A stretch of 64,000 nucleotides of DNA from Marivibrio halodurans (GCF_017963645.1 NZ_JAGMWN010000011.1:42288-106287); one strand, 5' to 3'. Counted from the first letter of the stretch, positions 1-11,210 are shown. A program made the numbers and translations. Notes: generated from the sequence alone by a model not told the origin.

Positions 1-2
1 GC

Positions 3-179
3 GTGCGCTACGGCATCCGCCAGACCCTGGCGAACGGCACGGAGGCCGTGGTGCCGGAGATGTATTCGCGCATCGGCAACCTGATCGATCTGGACGATCC
101 GAAGTATCACAAGCTGGGCGATATCTCGACGCTGGCGGCGACCGAACTGTTCGATATCGAGGGGATGGAGCGCGACTGA
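3..179 (+). CDS. C-terminal fragment of an unidentified protein
   Basis: An open frame enters from the left edge and ends at TGA 177-179, giving the last 58 residues of a protein whose start lies outside the window. It ends in an acidic stretch (FDIEGMERD). Codon use matches the surrounding GC-rich genes, and no other reading explains the segment. I do not recognise the family. The LysR gene ends 10 bases further on, on the opposite strand, so the two genes converge. Confidence 0.6.
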   Translation: MRYGIRQTLANGTEAVVPEMYSRIGNLIDLDDPKYHKLGDISTLAATELFDIEGMERD

Positions 180-189
180 CGCGCGTCGG

Positions 190-1041
190 TCACCCGGGGA
201 AGAGCGCGGCGCAGGCCCGGGCCAGAGCCCTTGGCGTCTCGCCCGACCCGGGCCGAAGGATAAGCCGATAGGTCAGGGACGGCAGCGGCGGCAACCCCCA
301 GTCGGCCGGCGGCGTTACGAAGCGCGCGCCCGCCCAGCGCCGGGTGCGCGCCGTGACGGCGAGCCCCGCGCCGAGCGCCGCCTCCAGCCCGGCGAGCCCC
401 TGGCTCTCCACCGCGACGCGCCACGCCACGGCCCGCGCCTGAAGCGCCGCCAGCGCGGCCGTGCGGTAATCGCAAGGCGGCGGCAGCAGGGCCATCGGCA
501 GAACTTCGGGCCGCGCCCCTTCCGCGATATCCGGGGCGGCGAGCCATTCCATGGGCAATCGCGTCTCCCCCGTCACCTCCGCCTCCGTTACCGGCCCCGG
601 CGTGATGGCGACATCGAGGGCGCCGTCGTCGCGCAGGCGGTTCAGATAGGCGCTGGTTCCAACATGAAGGACGAGGCGCGCGCCCGGATGCGCGGTGGAA
701 AAGCCGCGCAGGCAGTCCTCCAGCCGGGTATCCGCGAAATCGTGCGATATGCCGAGGGCCACCCTTTCCTCCGCCCGCTCTCCCCGCAACCGGGAGAGCG
801 CGGCCTCATGCGCTTGCAGGATCGACCGGGCCTCGGCCCGCAGAACCTCGCCCAGCGGGGTCAAGGCGAGGGTCCGGCCCGTGCGTTCGAGGATGGGGCC
901 GCCCGCCGCCTCTTCCAGAAGCTTCATCTGCGCCGTCAGCGCGGCCGGGGACCGGCCGACGGCCTGGGCGGCGCGCAACAGGGTGCCGCCCTCGCAGAAG
1001 GCGAGGAAACTGCGCAGATGATCCGGGTCGAGTGAACGCAT
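190..1041 (-). CDS. LysR-family transcriptional regulator
   Basis: This 283-residue protein has the usual LysR length and layout. The N-terminal winged helix-turn-helix lies at about residues 5-65 (LRSFLAFCEGGTLLRAAQAV, then a QMKLLEEAAGG recognition segment and TLALTPLGE). A periplasmic-binding-protein-like effector domain follows from about residue 90. The frame is open upstream, but the ATG at 1041 begins the canonical MRSLDPDHLRSF start, so I took it. The gene is divergent from the tautomerase gene at 1150, the usual LysR arrangement for controlling a neighbouring enzyme. The effector is unknown. Confidence 0.88.
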   Translation of the reverse strand: MRSLDPDHLRSFLAFCEGGTLLRAAQAVGRSPAALTAQMKLLEEAAGGPILERTGRTLALTPLGEVLRAEARSILQAHEAALSRLRGERAEERVALGISHDFADTRLEDCLRGFSTAHPGARLVLHVGTSAYLNRLRDDGALDVAITPGPVTEAEVTGETRLPMEWLAAPDIAEGARPEVLPMALLPPPCDYRTAALAALQARAVAWRVAVESQGLAGLEAALGAGLAVTARTRRWAGARFVTPPADWGLPPLPSLTYRLILRPGSGETPRALARACAALFPG

Positions 1042-1052
1042 GGCGAAGAATA

Positions 1053-1069
1053 ATTCGATAAATCTGAAT
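1053..1069. promoter_or_regulatory. candidate LysR box in the divergent intergenic region
   Basis: ATTC-N9-GAAT forms a dyad that fits the T-N11-A LysR box. It lies in an unusually AT-rich 108-base gap between the lysR start (1041) and the tautomerase start (1150). The position suits autoregulation and activation of the tautomerase gene. This is a pattern match only. Confidence 0.4.
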
Positions 1070-1149
1070 ATAATAGTCAAAACAATTGGATTTTTCTTTT
1101 TTATGGGTAGGGCATGATCGCGGAAACCACGGCATATGGAGGTTCCGCC

Positions 1150-1554
1150 ATGCCCATTCTCACGCTCGTCACCAGCACGCCCCTTTCGCCCGATGCCAAG
1201 GCGTCGATCGCCCGCGACCTCGTCGCGATCACGGCGGAGACGCTGGCCAAGGAGCCGGCGGTCACGGTCGTCTCGATCGATGACGGCCGGTCGATGCATG
1301 TCGGGCCCGCCGGTTCTCCAGGTGGCGGGGCGCGCGACGAAACGGGCGCGCTTTTCGCGCTCTCCATCCGCGTGACCCAGGGCACCAATACCAAGCGTCA
1401 GACGGCGGCGTTCCAGGCGGCCGCCCACGCGGCGTTGGTGGCGGCGCTCTCCGCCGGGACGGGGCCGAACTATGTCAGCGTCGATGAGGTGCCGGCGGCC
1501 AATTGGGGGTTCGGCGGCGTCACGCAGGAGGCGCGGGCGCATGGTTGTTCCTGA
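1150..1554 (+). CDS. tautomerase-superfamily enzyme
   Basis: This 134-residue protein begins Met-Pro (MPILTLVTS). After removal of Met, Pro1 would be the catalytic base of the 4-oxalocrotonate tautomerase/MIF superfamily. An in-frame ATG exists at 1114, but the ATG at 1150 sits 6 bases after a perfect GGAGGT and supplies the N-terminal proline, so it is preferred. Length and the two beta-alpha-beta-like halves fit the roughly 130-residue tautomerases rather than the 60-residue 4-OT subunit. It is likely controlled by the divergent LysR. The substrate is unknown. Confidence 0.75.
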   Translation: MPILTLVTSTPLSPDAKASIARDLVAITAETLAKEPAVTVVSIDDGRSMHVGPAGSPGGGARDETGALFALSIRVTQGTNTKRQTAAFQAAAHAALVAALSAGTGPNYVSVDEVPAANWGFGGVTQEARAHGCS

Positions 1555-1648
1555 CGGGAACGAGTGTAAGCCGCCGCGAAGGGTTTCATCGCGCGCGAAG
1601 CCGCACTAGAAAGCGGGCTTCGCCTTCCGGTACAGGGTCGGTTTCCGC

Positions 1649-2524
1649 ATGCTCGCTCAACTCTTCGCCGTCATCGCGCCCGTCTTCTTCACGGCGCTGG
1701 TCGGATTCACCTGGATCAAATCCGGCCGCGGCTTCGACACCGACAAGCTGACGCCGCTGATCACCTCGGTCGGGACGCCGTGTCTCGTCGTTTCGACCCT
1801 GCTGAAGGCGGATATCTCGCTCGACCATCTGGCGCGCATGGCGGGGGCGGGGGCGCTCGCGCATCTCGCGGCGCTCGTCGTCGGCTTCGTGTTGTTGAAG
1901 GCGATCGGGCGTTCGGTTTCCGCCTTCCTGCCGGCGCTGTCCTTCCCGAACACGGGCAATATGGGGCTGCCGCTGTGCCTTTTCGCCTTCGGGGAACAGG
2001 GGCTGGCGCTCGCCATCGGTTATTTCGTGGTCTCCGCCGTCGGCCAGTTCACGCTGGGCTATGCGATCGCGGCCGGCACGGTCGATATCCGCCGGCTGGC
2101 GCGCACCCCGATTCTCTGGGCGGTCGCGGTCGCGCTGGTGCTGATGGCGGTGGACGCGGATATCCCGCTTTGGGCGGCGAACACGATCCAGCTTATCGGC
2201 CAGTTCACGATCCCGCTGATGCTGATGACGCTGGGCGCGTCGCTGGCGCGGCTGTCGGTGCGGCGGCTCGGCCTGCCGGCGGCGCTCTCGGTCCTGCGTC
2301 TCGTGGGCGGGGCGGCGCTCGGCCTCGCGATCGCCTCGATCATGGGGCTGGAAGGCGCGGCGCGCGGCGTGGTCGTGTTGCAGACGGCGATGCCGGTGGC
2401 GGTCTTCAACTATCTCTTCGCGCAACTGCACGACAATCAGCCGGAGGAGGTGGCGGGCCTCGTCGTGATCTCCACCGCGCTCAGCGTCGTCACGCTGCCG
2501 CTGCTGCTGGCCTATCTGCTCTAG
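1649..2524 (+). CDS. AEC-family (auxin efflux carrier-like) transporter
   Basis: This 291-residue inner membrane protein has about ten hydrophobic helices. The family signature near the middle reads FPNTGNMGLPLCLFAFG (about residues 99-115), the NxGNxGLP element typical of AEC/PIN-type secondary transporters. A second glycine-rich crossing (QTAMPVAVFNYLFA) lies in the C-terminal half, consistent with the inverted-repeat fold. Bacterial members export or import small organic acids. Nothing in the context identifies the substrate. It converges on the HNH gene with a 9-base gap. Confidence 0.85.
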   Translation: MLAQLFAVIAPVFFTALVGFTWIKSGRGFDTDKLTPLITSVGTPCLVVSTLLKADISLDHLARMAGAGALAHLAALVVGFVLLKAIGRSVSAFLPALSFPNTGNMGLPLCLFAFGEQGLALAIGYFVVSAVGQFTLGYAIAAGTVDIRRLARTPILWAVAVALVLMAVDADIPLWAANTIQLIGQFTIPLMLMTLGASLARLSVRRLGLPAALSVLRLVGGAALGLAIASIMGLEGAARGVVVLQTAMPVAVFNYLFAQLHDNQPEEVAGLVVISTALSVVTLPLLLAYLL

Positions 2525-2533
2525 GTCCGGGGG

Positions 2534-3094
2534 CTAGGCTTCCAGTTCGGTATCCCAGTAGAGATAGTCGCGCCAGCTTTCATGCAGGAAGTTGGGTGGG
2601 AAGCCCCGGCCGTTCTCCTGAAGCTCGAAGGTCGAGGGTTCCTTCGGTACGCGCAGCAACGGCATGGTCGCCTGCCGGGGCGTTCGCCCCCCCTTGCGCA
2701 GATTGCACGGTCCGCAGGCGGAGACGACGTTCTCCCACGTCGTGCGGCCGCCCTGGCTGCGCGGAATGACATGGTCGAAGGTCAGATCCTGGGCGTGGAA
2801 CGGATCGCCGCAATATTGGCAGAGCAGCCGGTCGCGCAGGAAGACGTTGAAGCGCGTGAAGGCGGGGCGCTTGGCCGGCTGGATATATTCCTTGAGGGAA
2901 ATGACGCTCGGCAGCTTGATCTCGAAGGAGGGGCTGTGAACCGCGCGGTCATATTCGCTGATGACGTTGACCCGGTCGCCGACGACGGCCTTGATCGCCT
3001 CCTGCCAGGACCAGACGGACAGCGGAAAATAGCTGAGCGGACGGAAGTCCGCGTTGAGCACAAGGGCCGGACAGTCACTCAGACTCATCTGCAT
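2534..3094 (-). CDS. HNH endonuclease-family protein
   Basis: This 186-residue protein contains an HNH fold with the zinc knuckle CQYCG and a second CGPCN (C..C pairs) around FDHVIPRSQGGRTTWENVV, where DH and N are the nuclease core. The N-terminal part (ALVLNADFRPLSYFPLSVWSW) is the conserved start of a family common as a single chromosomal gene in alphaproteobacteria. ATG 3094 was chosen because it follows an AGGGAG element, and residues upstream of it are not family-like. It is probably a housekeeping DNA-processing nuclease of unknown role. It is not part of a visible restriction system. Confidence 0.85.
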   Translation of the reverse strand: MQMSLSDCPALVLNADFRPLSYFPLSVWSWQEAIKAVVGDRVNVISEYDRAVHSPSFEIKLPSVISLKEYIQPAKRPAFTRFNVFLRDRLLCQYCGDPFHAQDLTFDHVIPRSQGGRTTWENVVSACGPCNLRKGGRTPRQATMPLLRVPKEPSTFELQENGRGFPPNFLHESWRDYLYWDTELEA

Positions 3095-3379
3095 CGCGTC
3101 GCGTGCTCTCCCTGCTGTCCCCTTGGAGCGTGCCGTGGCGGGATGTTTCCCCGGAGGCTCCTGAAGGGCTCGACCCTCGGGACAGAAGCGGCCGGTCGGG
3201 GCCGTCCGCCTCCGGTTGAGGGCAGGATCGAGGATAACTCTAGACCGATCCGAATCCAGCCACAATATTTTGTGGGGCGGGCCGGAAAAATATCATGACC
3301 TTGTAACCGGCGGGGTTTCACCCCGATCTTTCGCGGCAGCCATACGCGATTGTCGTGACGCGCGCATGACAGGCGCGTC

Positions 3380-4003
3380 CTACTGCGGCGCCCCGCGATA
3401 ATAGTGCCACAGGAAGACGGAGCCCGCGCTGCGATAGGGGCTCCAGGGGGCGACCAGTTCCCGCGCCTCCCGGCCCTTGGGGCGGTGGGGCAGGCCTTTC
3501 AGGCGGCGCAGACCTTCCTGCAGCGCCATGTCGTCGGCCGGAAAGATGTCCGGCCGGTGCAGCGCGAACATGGCATAGACCTCCGCCGACCAGCGGCCGA
3601 ATCCGCGCAGCGCGCTGATCGTGGCGATGACCGCGTCGTCGTCCATGGCGGGCAGGTCGGCGAGCGGCAGGCGCCCGTCGCGCACGGCCTCCGCCACGCC
3701 CCGGCAATATTCGACCTTCCGCACGGAGAGGCCGGCGGCGCGCAGCCGTTCCCCCTCCAGGGCGAGCAGGGCGTCGGGCGTCACCCCGTCCGGCATCAGG
3801 GCCTCCACCCGGGCGTTGATGGCGGCCGCCGCCTCCTTCGAGATCTGCTGCGAGACGACGGCGTCGATCAGCGGCTTGAAGCCGTGTTCCTTCACGCGCG
3901 GCGCCGGATAGCCGACCCGGGCGAGGCCCGCCGCGACATCCGGGTCCATTCCGGCAAGCGCGTCGAGCGCGCGGTCGAGGGAGGCTTGATCGCGCATTGT
4001 CAT
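3380..4003 (-). CDS. DNA-3-methyladenine glycosylase (AlkA-type, HhH-GPD)
   Basis: This 207-residue protein removes alkylated bases in base excision repair. It shows the hallmark helix-hairpin-helix and Gly/Pro-Asp region ISALRGFGRWSAEVYAMFAL followed by FPADDMALQEG, where the Asp supplies the catalytic carboxylate. The length suits the short bacterial AlkA-like family without the N-terminal domain of E. coli AlkA. An alternative ATG two codons downstream cannot be excluded. It lies 9 bases downstream of the methyltransferase gene on the same strand, so the two are probably cotranscribed. Confidence 0.88.
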   Translation of the reverse strand: MTMRDQASLDRALDALAGMDPDVAAGLARVGYPAPRVKEHGFKPLIDAVVSQQISKEAAAAINARVEALMPDGVTPDALLALEGERLRAAGLSVRKVEYCRGVAEAVRDGRLPLADLPAMDDDAVIATISALRGFGRWSAEVYAMFALHRPDIFPADDMALQEGLRRLKGLPHRPKGREARELVAPWSPYRSAGSVFLWHYYRGAPQ

Positions 4004-4012
4004 CCGCCGCCG

Positions 4013-5113
4013 TTATTCGCCGCCGTCCGCGGGCTTGTCGAAGACCATCACCCGGCTGAGGAAGGCCCGCTCGGTTCCGGCATGGACGAGGCCCAGGTCG
4101 GTCAGGACGCGCACCAGATCGTCGCGGATATAGTCGGCGTAATAGGGTTCGTGGAAGGCGATGGGAAAGCGGTCCAACAGCGCGTCATAGGGGCCGTGAT
4201 CGCCCAGTTGGATCGAATCCACGATGACCAGCCGCCCGCCGGGCGCCAGGACCCGCGCCATCTCCGCCGCCACGGCGCGGCGGACCTTTCGGGGCAGTTC
4301 GTGGAAGAGATAGACGGAGGTGACGAGATCCACCCCGCCGGAGGCCGCCGGCAAGCGCTCCGCCAGCCCCTGGGTCAGCGCGATATCCGGGAAGCGCCGC
4401 AGGACACGCCGCGCGCGCCGCAGATAGGCGTCGCTGAGGTCCAGACCCGTGACCGAGAGCCCCGGATGGGTGCGTTTCAGGTCATGGAGGAATCGCGCCG
4501 TCCCGCAGGCGACATCCAGGTGCCGGCGCCCTTCCGCCCCGCCATGGGCGCGAAGCCAGTCGCCGATCGGCACCAGCGCCTGACGGCGCATCGCGTCCGC
4601 CCCGCCGGTGAACAGCACCTCCACCTGATGGTCGTAACGCGCGGCCGAGGCGTCGGAGAGCCAGCCGTCGCTTTGATAATGGAAATTCTGCAGGTAATAG
4701 CGCGGATAGCGTTCGCGTGTTCGCGCGTCGAACACCTCGCTGTTCGTGCCGAGGCGCCGGCGCAGATTGACCGCCGGCAGATCGCGCAGGAAGTCCAGCG
4801 CCTTGGCCACCGCGCGGCCCGGCGGCGGCATCATGTCGGTCGGCGGCGGATAATAGCCGTCCTCCACGTTGCGCCAGTCCCGGCGGAACAGTTGGAAGAG
4901 GTCGGCGCGGATCGTGTCCCATCCGGGCAGGCTGCCCGGCCGTACCGGCGGTGCGCCGTGCATCGGCGGCGCCAGCTTGTTGGCGAGGATATATTGCCCG
5001 CCATACCAGGCCGCGCGCGCCGATTGGCCGAGGCCGTAGCCGAGGCCCCGCACGGTGCGCGCGAAGCCGGGCGGCGGGCGTGGAACTCGGGGCGGGTGCG
5101 GAGTGTCCTTCAT
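4013..5113 (-). CDS. class I SAM-dependent methyltransferase
   Basis: This 366-residue protein has an N-terminal alpha-helical region of about 180 residues that is not part of the catalytic fold. A Rossmann methyltransferase domain follows: motif I HLDVACGTARFL, motif II VTGLDLSDAYL and post-motif LAPGGRLVIVDSIQ. The open frame extends upstream, but ATG 5113 (MKDTPHPP) is the sensible start because residues before it are low-complexity and Arg-rich. It sits just upstream of the AlkA-like gene. The substrate cannot be read from the sequence. Confidence 0.82.
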   Translation of the reverse strand: MKDTPHPPRVPRPPPGFARTVRGLGYGLGQSARAAWYGGQYILANKLAPPMHGAPPVRPGSLPGWDTIRADLFQLFRRDWRNVEDGYYPPPTDMMPPPGRAVAKALDFLRDLPAVNLRRRLGTNSEVFDARTRERYPRYYLQNFHYQSDGWLSDASAARYDHQVEVLFTGGADAMRRQALVPIGDWLRAHGGAEGRRHLDVACGTARFLHDLKRTHPGLSVTGLDLSDAYLRRARRVLRRFPDIALTQGLAERLPAASGGVDLVTSVYLFHELPRKVRRAVAAEMARVLAPGGRLVIVDSIQLGDHGPYDALLDRFPIAFHEPYYADYIRDDLVRVLTDLGLVHAGTERAFLSRVMVFDKPADGGE

Positions 5114-5229
5114 GGGGTAAGAGTGGCGCGGCCGCGGCCGCTCGACAAGCCGGAGCGCTTCCGTTATCTGGGCGGCCAATCGACGCGGAAGCCGCCTTCC
5201 GCGCGGCATGAGAAGAGGAGACAGCCCCC

Positions 5230-6420
5230 ATGTTCAAGACGATCGACGATATCGCGCTGTCCGGGCGTACCGCGCTCGTGCGCGCGGACCTGAACGTGCC
5301 GCTGCGCGAAGGCAAGGTGACCGACCGGACCCGGATCACGCGCCTGAAGCCGACCGTCGACGATCTGATCGCGAAGGGGGCGAAGGTCGTGTTGCTGTCC
5401 CATTTCGCGCGGCCGAAGGGCGAGCGCGTGCCGGAAATGTCGCTGAAGCCGCTGGTGGAGGATCTGGCGGACGAATTCGGCCGCCCGGTACGCTTCGCGG
5501 AGGATTGCATCGGCGGCCCGGCCGAGCGCGCGATTCGCGCGGCCGGCCCGGACGAGATCGTGCTGCTGGAGAATCTGCGCTTCCACCCGGGGGAGGAAGC
5601 GAACGATCCCGATTTCGCCCGCGCGCTGGCCGCGCTCGGCGGGGTCTATGTCAACGACGCCTTTTCTGCCGCGCACCGCGCCCATGCCTCGACGGAGCGG
5701 ATCGCCCATCTGATGCCGGCCATCGCCGGGCGCAACATGCAGGCGGAGCTGGAGGCGCTGACGGCGGCGTTGGAGGACCCGAAGCGCCCGGTCGCGGCCA
5801 TCGTCGGCGGCGCCAAGGTCTCCACCAAGCTGGACGTGCTGGAGAACCTGATCGAGAAGACCGATCTGCTGATCATCGGGGGCGGCATGGCCAACACCTT
5901 CCTTCATGCCGAGGGGGTCGCCATCGGCAAGAGCCTGTGCGAGCCCGATCTGGCCGTGACGGCGCGCCGCATCCTGACCAAGGCGCGCGAGCGGGGGTGC
6001 GAGATCGCGCTGCCCCATGATGCCGAGGTCGCGATCGAGTTCGCGGCCAACGTCCCGCACCACACGGTCGCGATCGACGCGGTCGACACGGACATGATGA
6101 TCCTGGATATCGGCCCGGCGACCACGGACGCGCTGGCCGCGAAGCTGGCCGATTGCCGCACCCTGATCTGGAACGGCCCGATGGGCGCGTTCGAGGTGCC
6201 GCCCTTCGACCGGGGGACGGTCCAGCTCGCCCGCAAGGCGGCGGAACTGACGGACAGCGGCGCGCTCATCTCCGTCGCCGGCGGCGGCGATACCGTCGCC
6301 GCCCTTGCCGTGGCCGGGGTTACCGACCACTTCACCTATGTATCGACGGCCGGCGGCGCCTTCCTGGAATGGATGGAGGGACGCACCCTTCCCGGGGTCG
6401 CCGCGCTGGAACGGGGCTGA
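5230..6420 (+). CDS. pgk: phosphoglycerate kinase
   Basis: This 396-residue cytosolic enzyme of glycolysis and the Calvin-type lower pathway transfers phosphate from 1,3-bisphosphoglycerate to ADP. It has full family length. The substrate-binding start VRADLNVPL lies at about residues 17-25, the RPKGER loop follows, the hinge element GGAKVSTKL is near residue 195, and the nucleotide-binding WNGPMGAFE and GGGDTVAAL lie toward the C-terminus. A GAAGAGGAGA ribosome binding site precedes the ATG. It is not clustered with gap or fba here. Confidence 0.97.
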   Translation: MFKTIDDIALSGRTALVRADLNVPLREGKVTDRTRITRLKPTVDDLIAKGAKVVLLSHFARPKGERVPEMSLKPLVEDLADEFGRPVRFAEDCIGGPAERAIRAAGPDEIVLLENLRFHPGEEANDPDFARALAALGGVYVNDAFSAAHRAHASTERIAHLMPAIAGRNMQAELEALTAALEDPKRPVAAIVGGAKVSTKLDVLENLIEKTDLLIIGGGMANTFLHAEGVAIGKSLCEPDLAVTARRILTKARERGCEIALPHDAEVAIEFAANVPHHTVAIDAVDTDMMILDIGPATTDALAAKLADCRTLIWNGPMGAFEVPPFDRGTVQLARKAAELTDSGALISVAGGGDTVAALAVAGVTDHFTYVSTAGGAFLEWMEGRTLPGVAALERG

Positions 6421-6508
6421 AGGGGCGCGGCCGCATCCACCGCGCCGGCCTTCGCCGCCCCTGTCCTCCTCCGAAGTCGGAGTGGGGATGGAATAGGGAG
6501 AGGCGCGC

Positions 6509-7777
6509 ATGTGGCCGAAGGGTAGGATCGCGGCAGGGGTCGCCACAGGGATCGTCACCGTCCTCGGAGTTGTCGCCGGGGCCGTTCCACGGGCCGATGC
6601 GATGGAGCGGCCGGGCGAGCGCTTTCGCGTCGAGGCGGCCGATCTGCCGGAACCCTATGCCACGCAATCGGTGGCGAATTCCGTCAATACGGTGCGCCGT
6701 CCGGAGACTTTCGAATTGCTCGTGCCGGAGGGGTTCGAGGCGACGCTCTTTGCCGACGATCTCTCCCATCCGCGCAATCTGGTCGTGACGGGGGACGGAT
6801 CGGTCTATCTCGCCCAGTCGCGCGCGGGCGTCATCGCGCGCCTTCGCGACAGCGACGGCGACGGTCGGGCCGACCGGCGCGAGACGCTGCTCGACGATTT
6901 CGCGCGGCCGCACGGGCTGGCCCTGCATGACGGGTTTCTCTATTTCGCCGATCTGGAGGCCGTCTGGCGCGCGACGATCCGTGACGACGGGACCCTCGCC
7001 GAGGCGGAACGCCTGACGGAGCCCGGGGCGCTCGGTCCCGGCTCGGGCCATTGGACGCGCAATATCGCGATCGCGCCGGATGCCTCCGCGCTTTTCGTGG
7101 CGATCGGCAGTCGCGGCAATATCGCGGAGGAGCCCGAGCCGCGCGCGACGATCCAGCGTTTCGCCATGAAGGCGGACGGCACGCTCGGCGCGCGATCGAC
7201 CCATGCGACCGGGCTGCGCAATCCGGTGGGGACGGCCTTTCATCCGGAAACCGGCGATCTCTATACCGTCGTCAATGAACGCGACGGCATGGGTGACGGG
7301 CTGGTGCCCGATTATCTGACCCGGGTCGAGGAAGGGGCCTTCTATGGATGGCCCTATGCCTATGCGGGCGGCCTGCCGCAGCCGGATTATGCCGAGGACC
7401 GCCCGGATCTGGTCGAGGCCACGGTCATGCCCGATATGTTGATCCAGTCGCATTCCGCGCCGATCGGCCTCGCCTTCCTCGACGGCGCGGATGTGCCGGC
7501 GGATTGGCGCGACGATGCGTTGATCGCGTTGCGTGGCTCCTGGAACGCGGCGATTCCGAGGGGGTACAAGGTGGTGCGCGCGGTCTTCGAGGATGGCACG
7601 CCGACCGGCGACTACGTCAATTTCGCCACCGGCTTCCGCCTCGACGACCCGGACGAGGCGCCGAACGGCCCGGCCGATGTCTGGGGGCGGCCGACGGGGG
7701 TCGCGGTGATGCCCGACGGCTCCATCCTGATCAGCGACGATACCGGCGGCACGATCTGGCGCGTCACCCGGCGATAG
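6509..7777 (+). CDS. PQQ-dependent sugar dehydrogenase-like (sorbosone dehydrogenase type) secreted protein
   Basis: This 422-residue protein has an N-terminal signal-like segment (about residues 5-31, ending ARADA). A six-bladed beta-propeller of the glucose/sorbosone dehydrogenase family follows, with repeated blade motifs such as HPRNLVVTGDGSVYLAQS, TGLRNPVGTAFHPETGDLY and GRPTGVAVMPDGSILISDD. A calcium-like DSDGDGRAD loop is visible near residue 113. A periplasmic location is expected. Such proteins oxidise sugars with PQQ, but substrate and cofactor are not proven. A GGGAGAGG ribosome binding site precedes the ATG, and the gene stands alone. Confidence 0.78.
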   Translation: MWPKGRIAAGVATGIVTVLGVVAGAVPRADAMERPGERFRVEAADLPEPYATQSVANSVNTVRRPETFELLVPEGFEATLFADDLSHPRNLVVTGDGSVYLAQSRAGVIARLRDSDGDGRADRRETLLDDFARPHGLALHDGFLYFADLEAVWRATIRDDGTLAEAERLTEPGALGPGSGHWTRNIAIAPDASALFVAIGSRGNIAEEPEPRATIQRFAMKADGTLGARSTHATGLRNPVGTAFHPETGDLYTVVNERDGMGDGLVPDYLTRVEEGAFYGWPYAYAGGLPQPDYAEDRPDLVEATVMPDMLIQSHSAPIGLAFLDGADVPADWRDDALIALRGSWNAAIPRGYKVVRAVFEDGTPTGDYVNFATGFRLDDPDEAPNGPADVWGRPTGVAVMPDGSILISDDTGGTIWRVTRR

Positions 7778-7819
7778 GCCGCCGGCCCCGCCCCGTGGTG
7801 CGGATCCAATGCCGGGGGC

Positions 7820-8467
7820 TCAGAACCGTTCGGAAAGCCAGATCGCCAGCTTCGAGGCGCGTTTGATCGCGCCGTAGAGGACGGGATAGGCCGGCGCCCC
7901 CTCCGCCCCGTGCTCAAGGCCGATATCGCGATGTTCGAGCTCCTCCTGGCGGAAGCGCTCGATCGTGTCCTTCAATTCCGCCTCGCTCTCCGGCAGGGCG
8001 TCGTGCTGCTGGCGGTAGTGGTCGTCGATCGTCTCCTCGATCGCGACGGTGCAGGCCATGGCCGCCTTCTCTCCCATCATCGCGGTCCCGGCGCCCAGCG
8101 CGTAGCCCGCCCAGTGCCAGAAGGGGGTCAGGATCGTCGGCCGCACGCGCCGCGCGGTCAGGATCGCGTTGAAGCTGTCGAGATGATGCTGCTCCTGCTC
8201 CTGCATGTGGCGCAGGATATCGCCGCGCGGCCCCTTGCCCAGCACGCTGATCTGGCCGGCATAGATGCGCTGGGCCCCGAATTCCCCCGCCTGATCGACC
8301 CGGATCATGGCGGCGATGTCGTCTTTCGCCCGCCCGCGCGCGTCCCCCCGCACGCCCCCCCGCACGCCGGGGTCGCCCGGCAGGTATTTCGGCCCCGCGT
8401 TGTCCGGGCCGGGGCGCGCGTCGACTGCCTTCTTGGTCCGTTCCGTCATGTCCTTGACGTCCGTCAT
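7820..8467 (-). CDS. coq7: Coq7-type demethoxyubiquinone hydroxylase
   Basis: This 215-residue di-iron hydroxylase acts late in ubiquinone synthesis. The ferritin-like domain starts near residue 48. Iron-ligand motifs are visible as DQAGEFGAQRIY, QEQEQHHLDSF, ACTVAIEETIDDHYRQQ and RQEELEHRDIGLEH, which supply the usual Glu and ExxH ligands. The C-terminal IKRASKLAIWLSERF is the family ending. The first 45 residues are a disordered Gly/Arg-rich extension (VRGGVRGDARGR) encoded by short GC repeats. It is followed by no other ubiquinone gene on its strand. Confidence 0.93.
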   Translation of the reverse strand: MTDVKDMTERTKKAVDARPGPDNAGPKYLPGDPGVRGGVRGDARGRAKDDIAAMIRVDQAGEFGAQRIYAGQISVLGKGPRGDILRHMQEQEQHHLDSFNAILTARRVRPTILTPFWHWAGYALGAGTAMMGEKAAMACTVAIEETIDDHYRQQHDALPESEAELKDTIERFRQEELEHRDIGLEHGAEGAPAYPVLYGAIKRASKLAIWLSERF

Positions 8468-8492
8468 TCTAGCGGGCGGTCCGGTTCCTCAT

Positions 8493-8998
8493 TCACGCGC
8501 GGTGGCGGCCGGCGTGGCGCATCGCCGCGAACAGCAGCAGCGCGCCGCCCAACGATATCAGGAAATTATAGCCCGCCATGGATATGCCGAACAGGGACCA
8601 GGGCACATCGTCGCACCGTGGCGGCGGCGGGCCCTTGAGCGCCTCGTTCAATCCGCCGAGGCTCGTCGGCAGATTGTCGCCGGTGCATCCGGCGGGGCCG
8701 GGCCAGAGACCGTATTCCACGCCCGCGTGATAGCCCGCGATCCCGGCCCCCGCCAACAGCGTCAGCACCCCGAGCCCCAGCGCCACGCTGGCCAGAACGG
8801 GCGCCCGCCGGCCCAGGATAGCCAGACAGCCGAGGCCGAGCGCGACCCACCAGGGAACGCGCTGATAAAGACAGAGCGCGCAGGGCTTCAGCCCCATCGC
8901 ATGCTCGAAGAAATTGGCCACGCCCAGCACCGCGACCGCCGCGACGGCGAGGATGAGGCCGAGCCGGCCCGGCCGTTCGATCCAGGGGGAAAGCATCG

Positions 8999-9002
<4 letters not shown>
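8493..9002 (-). CDS. dsbB: disulfide bond formation protein B
   Basis: This 169-residue inner membrane protein has four hydrophobic helices. It should reoxidise DsbA and pass electrons to quinone. The first periplasmic redox pair is C41-A-L-C44 (PCALCLYQR). The second pair, C106 and C130, lies in the second loop (AGCTGDN ... PPRCDDVPW). The spacing fits DsbB/DsbI. The gene begins inside the end of the DedA gene (4-base ATGA overlap), so the two are translationally coupled. No dsbA is in the window. Confidence 0.88.
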
Positions 9003-10815
<1,813 letters not shown>

Positions 10816-10908
10816 GCCGGGGCCCCGGCCGCGCGGGCGTGCCGGTCCGTCCGGTTCCGATCCGGCCTTCCGGGCCGACAGGGATCGCGCGGAACGGCGC
10901 GTGCCGTG

Positions 10909-10936
10909 TTGAACGCCGGGGGCAGGCTGTTAAAGT
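10909..10936 (+). promoter_or_regulatory. candidate promoter for sucCD
   Basis: TTGAAC at 10909-10914 and TAAAGT at 10931-10936 are separated by 16 bases within the 395-base gene-free gap between mdh and sucC. The only other structure I see in this gap is a GC palindrome (GGCCGGGGCCCCGGCC, 10815-10830) directly after the mdh stop codon. It could help end or protect the mdh transcript, but it has no U-tract. Confidence 0.35.
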
Positions 10937-11210
10937 GCCGGTGGCATGAGGGGACGGCGCCCCACCCTCGGGGCGTCATGCCCACGACACCAGGGCGGCG
11001 ATAGGATCGCCGCGGGGCGCAAATGGTGGGCTCGGGCCGTGGCGCGCGAAGGCGCGGCGCGGTCCCGCCCGGACGGAGAAGCGACACGGGCTGGCGAGGC
11101 TGGGTTGCGAGACCGGGGCGATCGGCGGACAAGCGTGCCGGCGGCTCCGTTCCAATCGCCCGCCAAGTAGGACAACCCCAAGCAGGACAACCGAGGGCGA
11201 GAAGGCATCC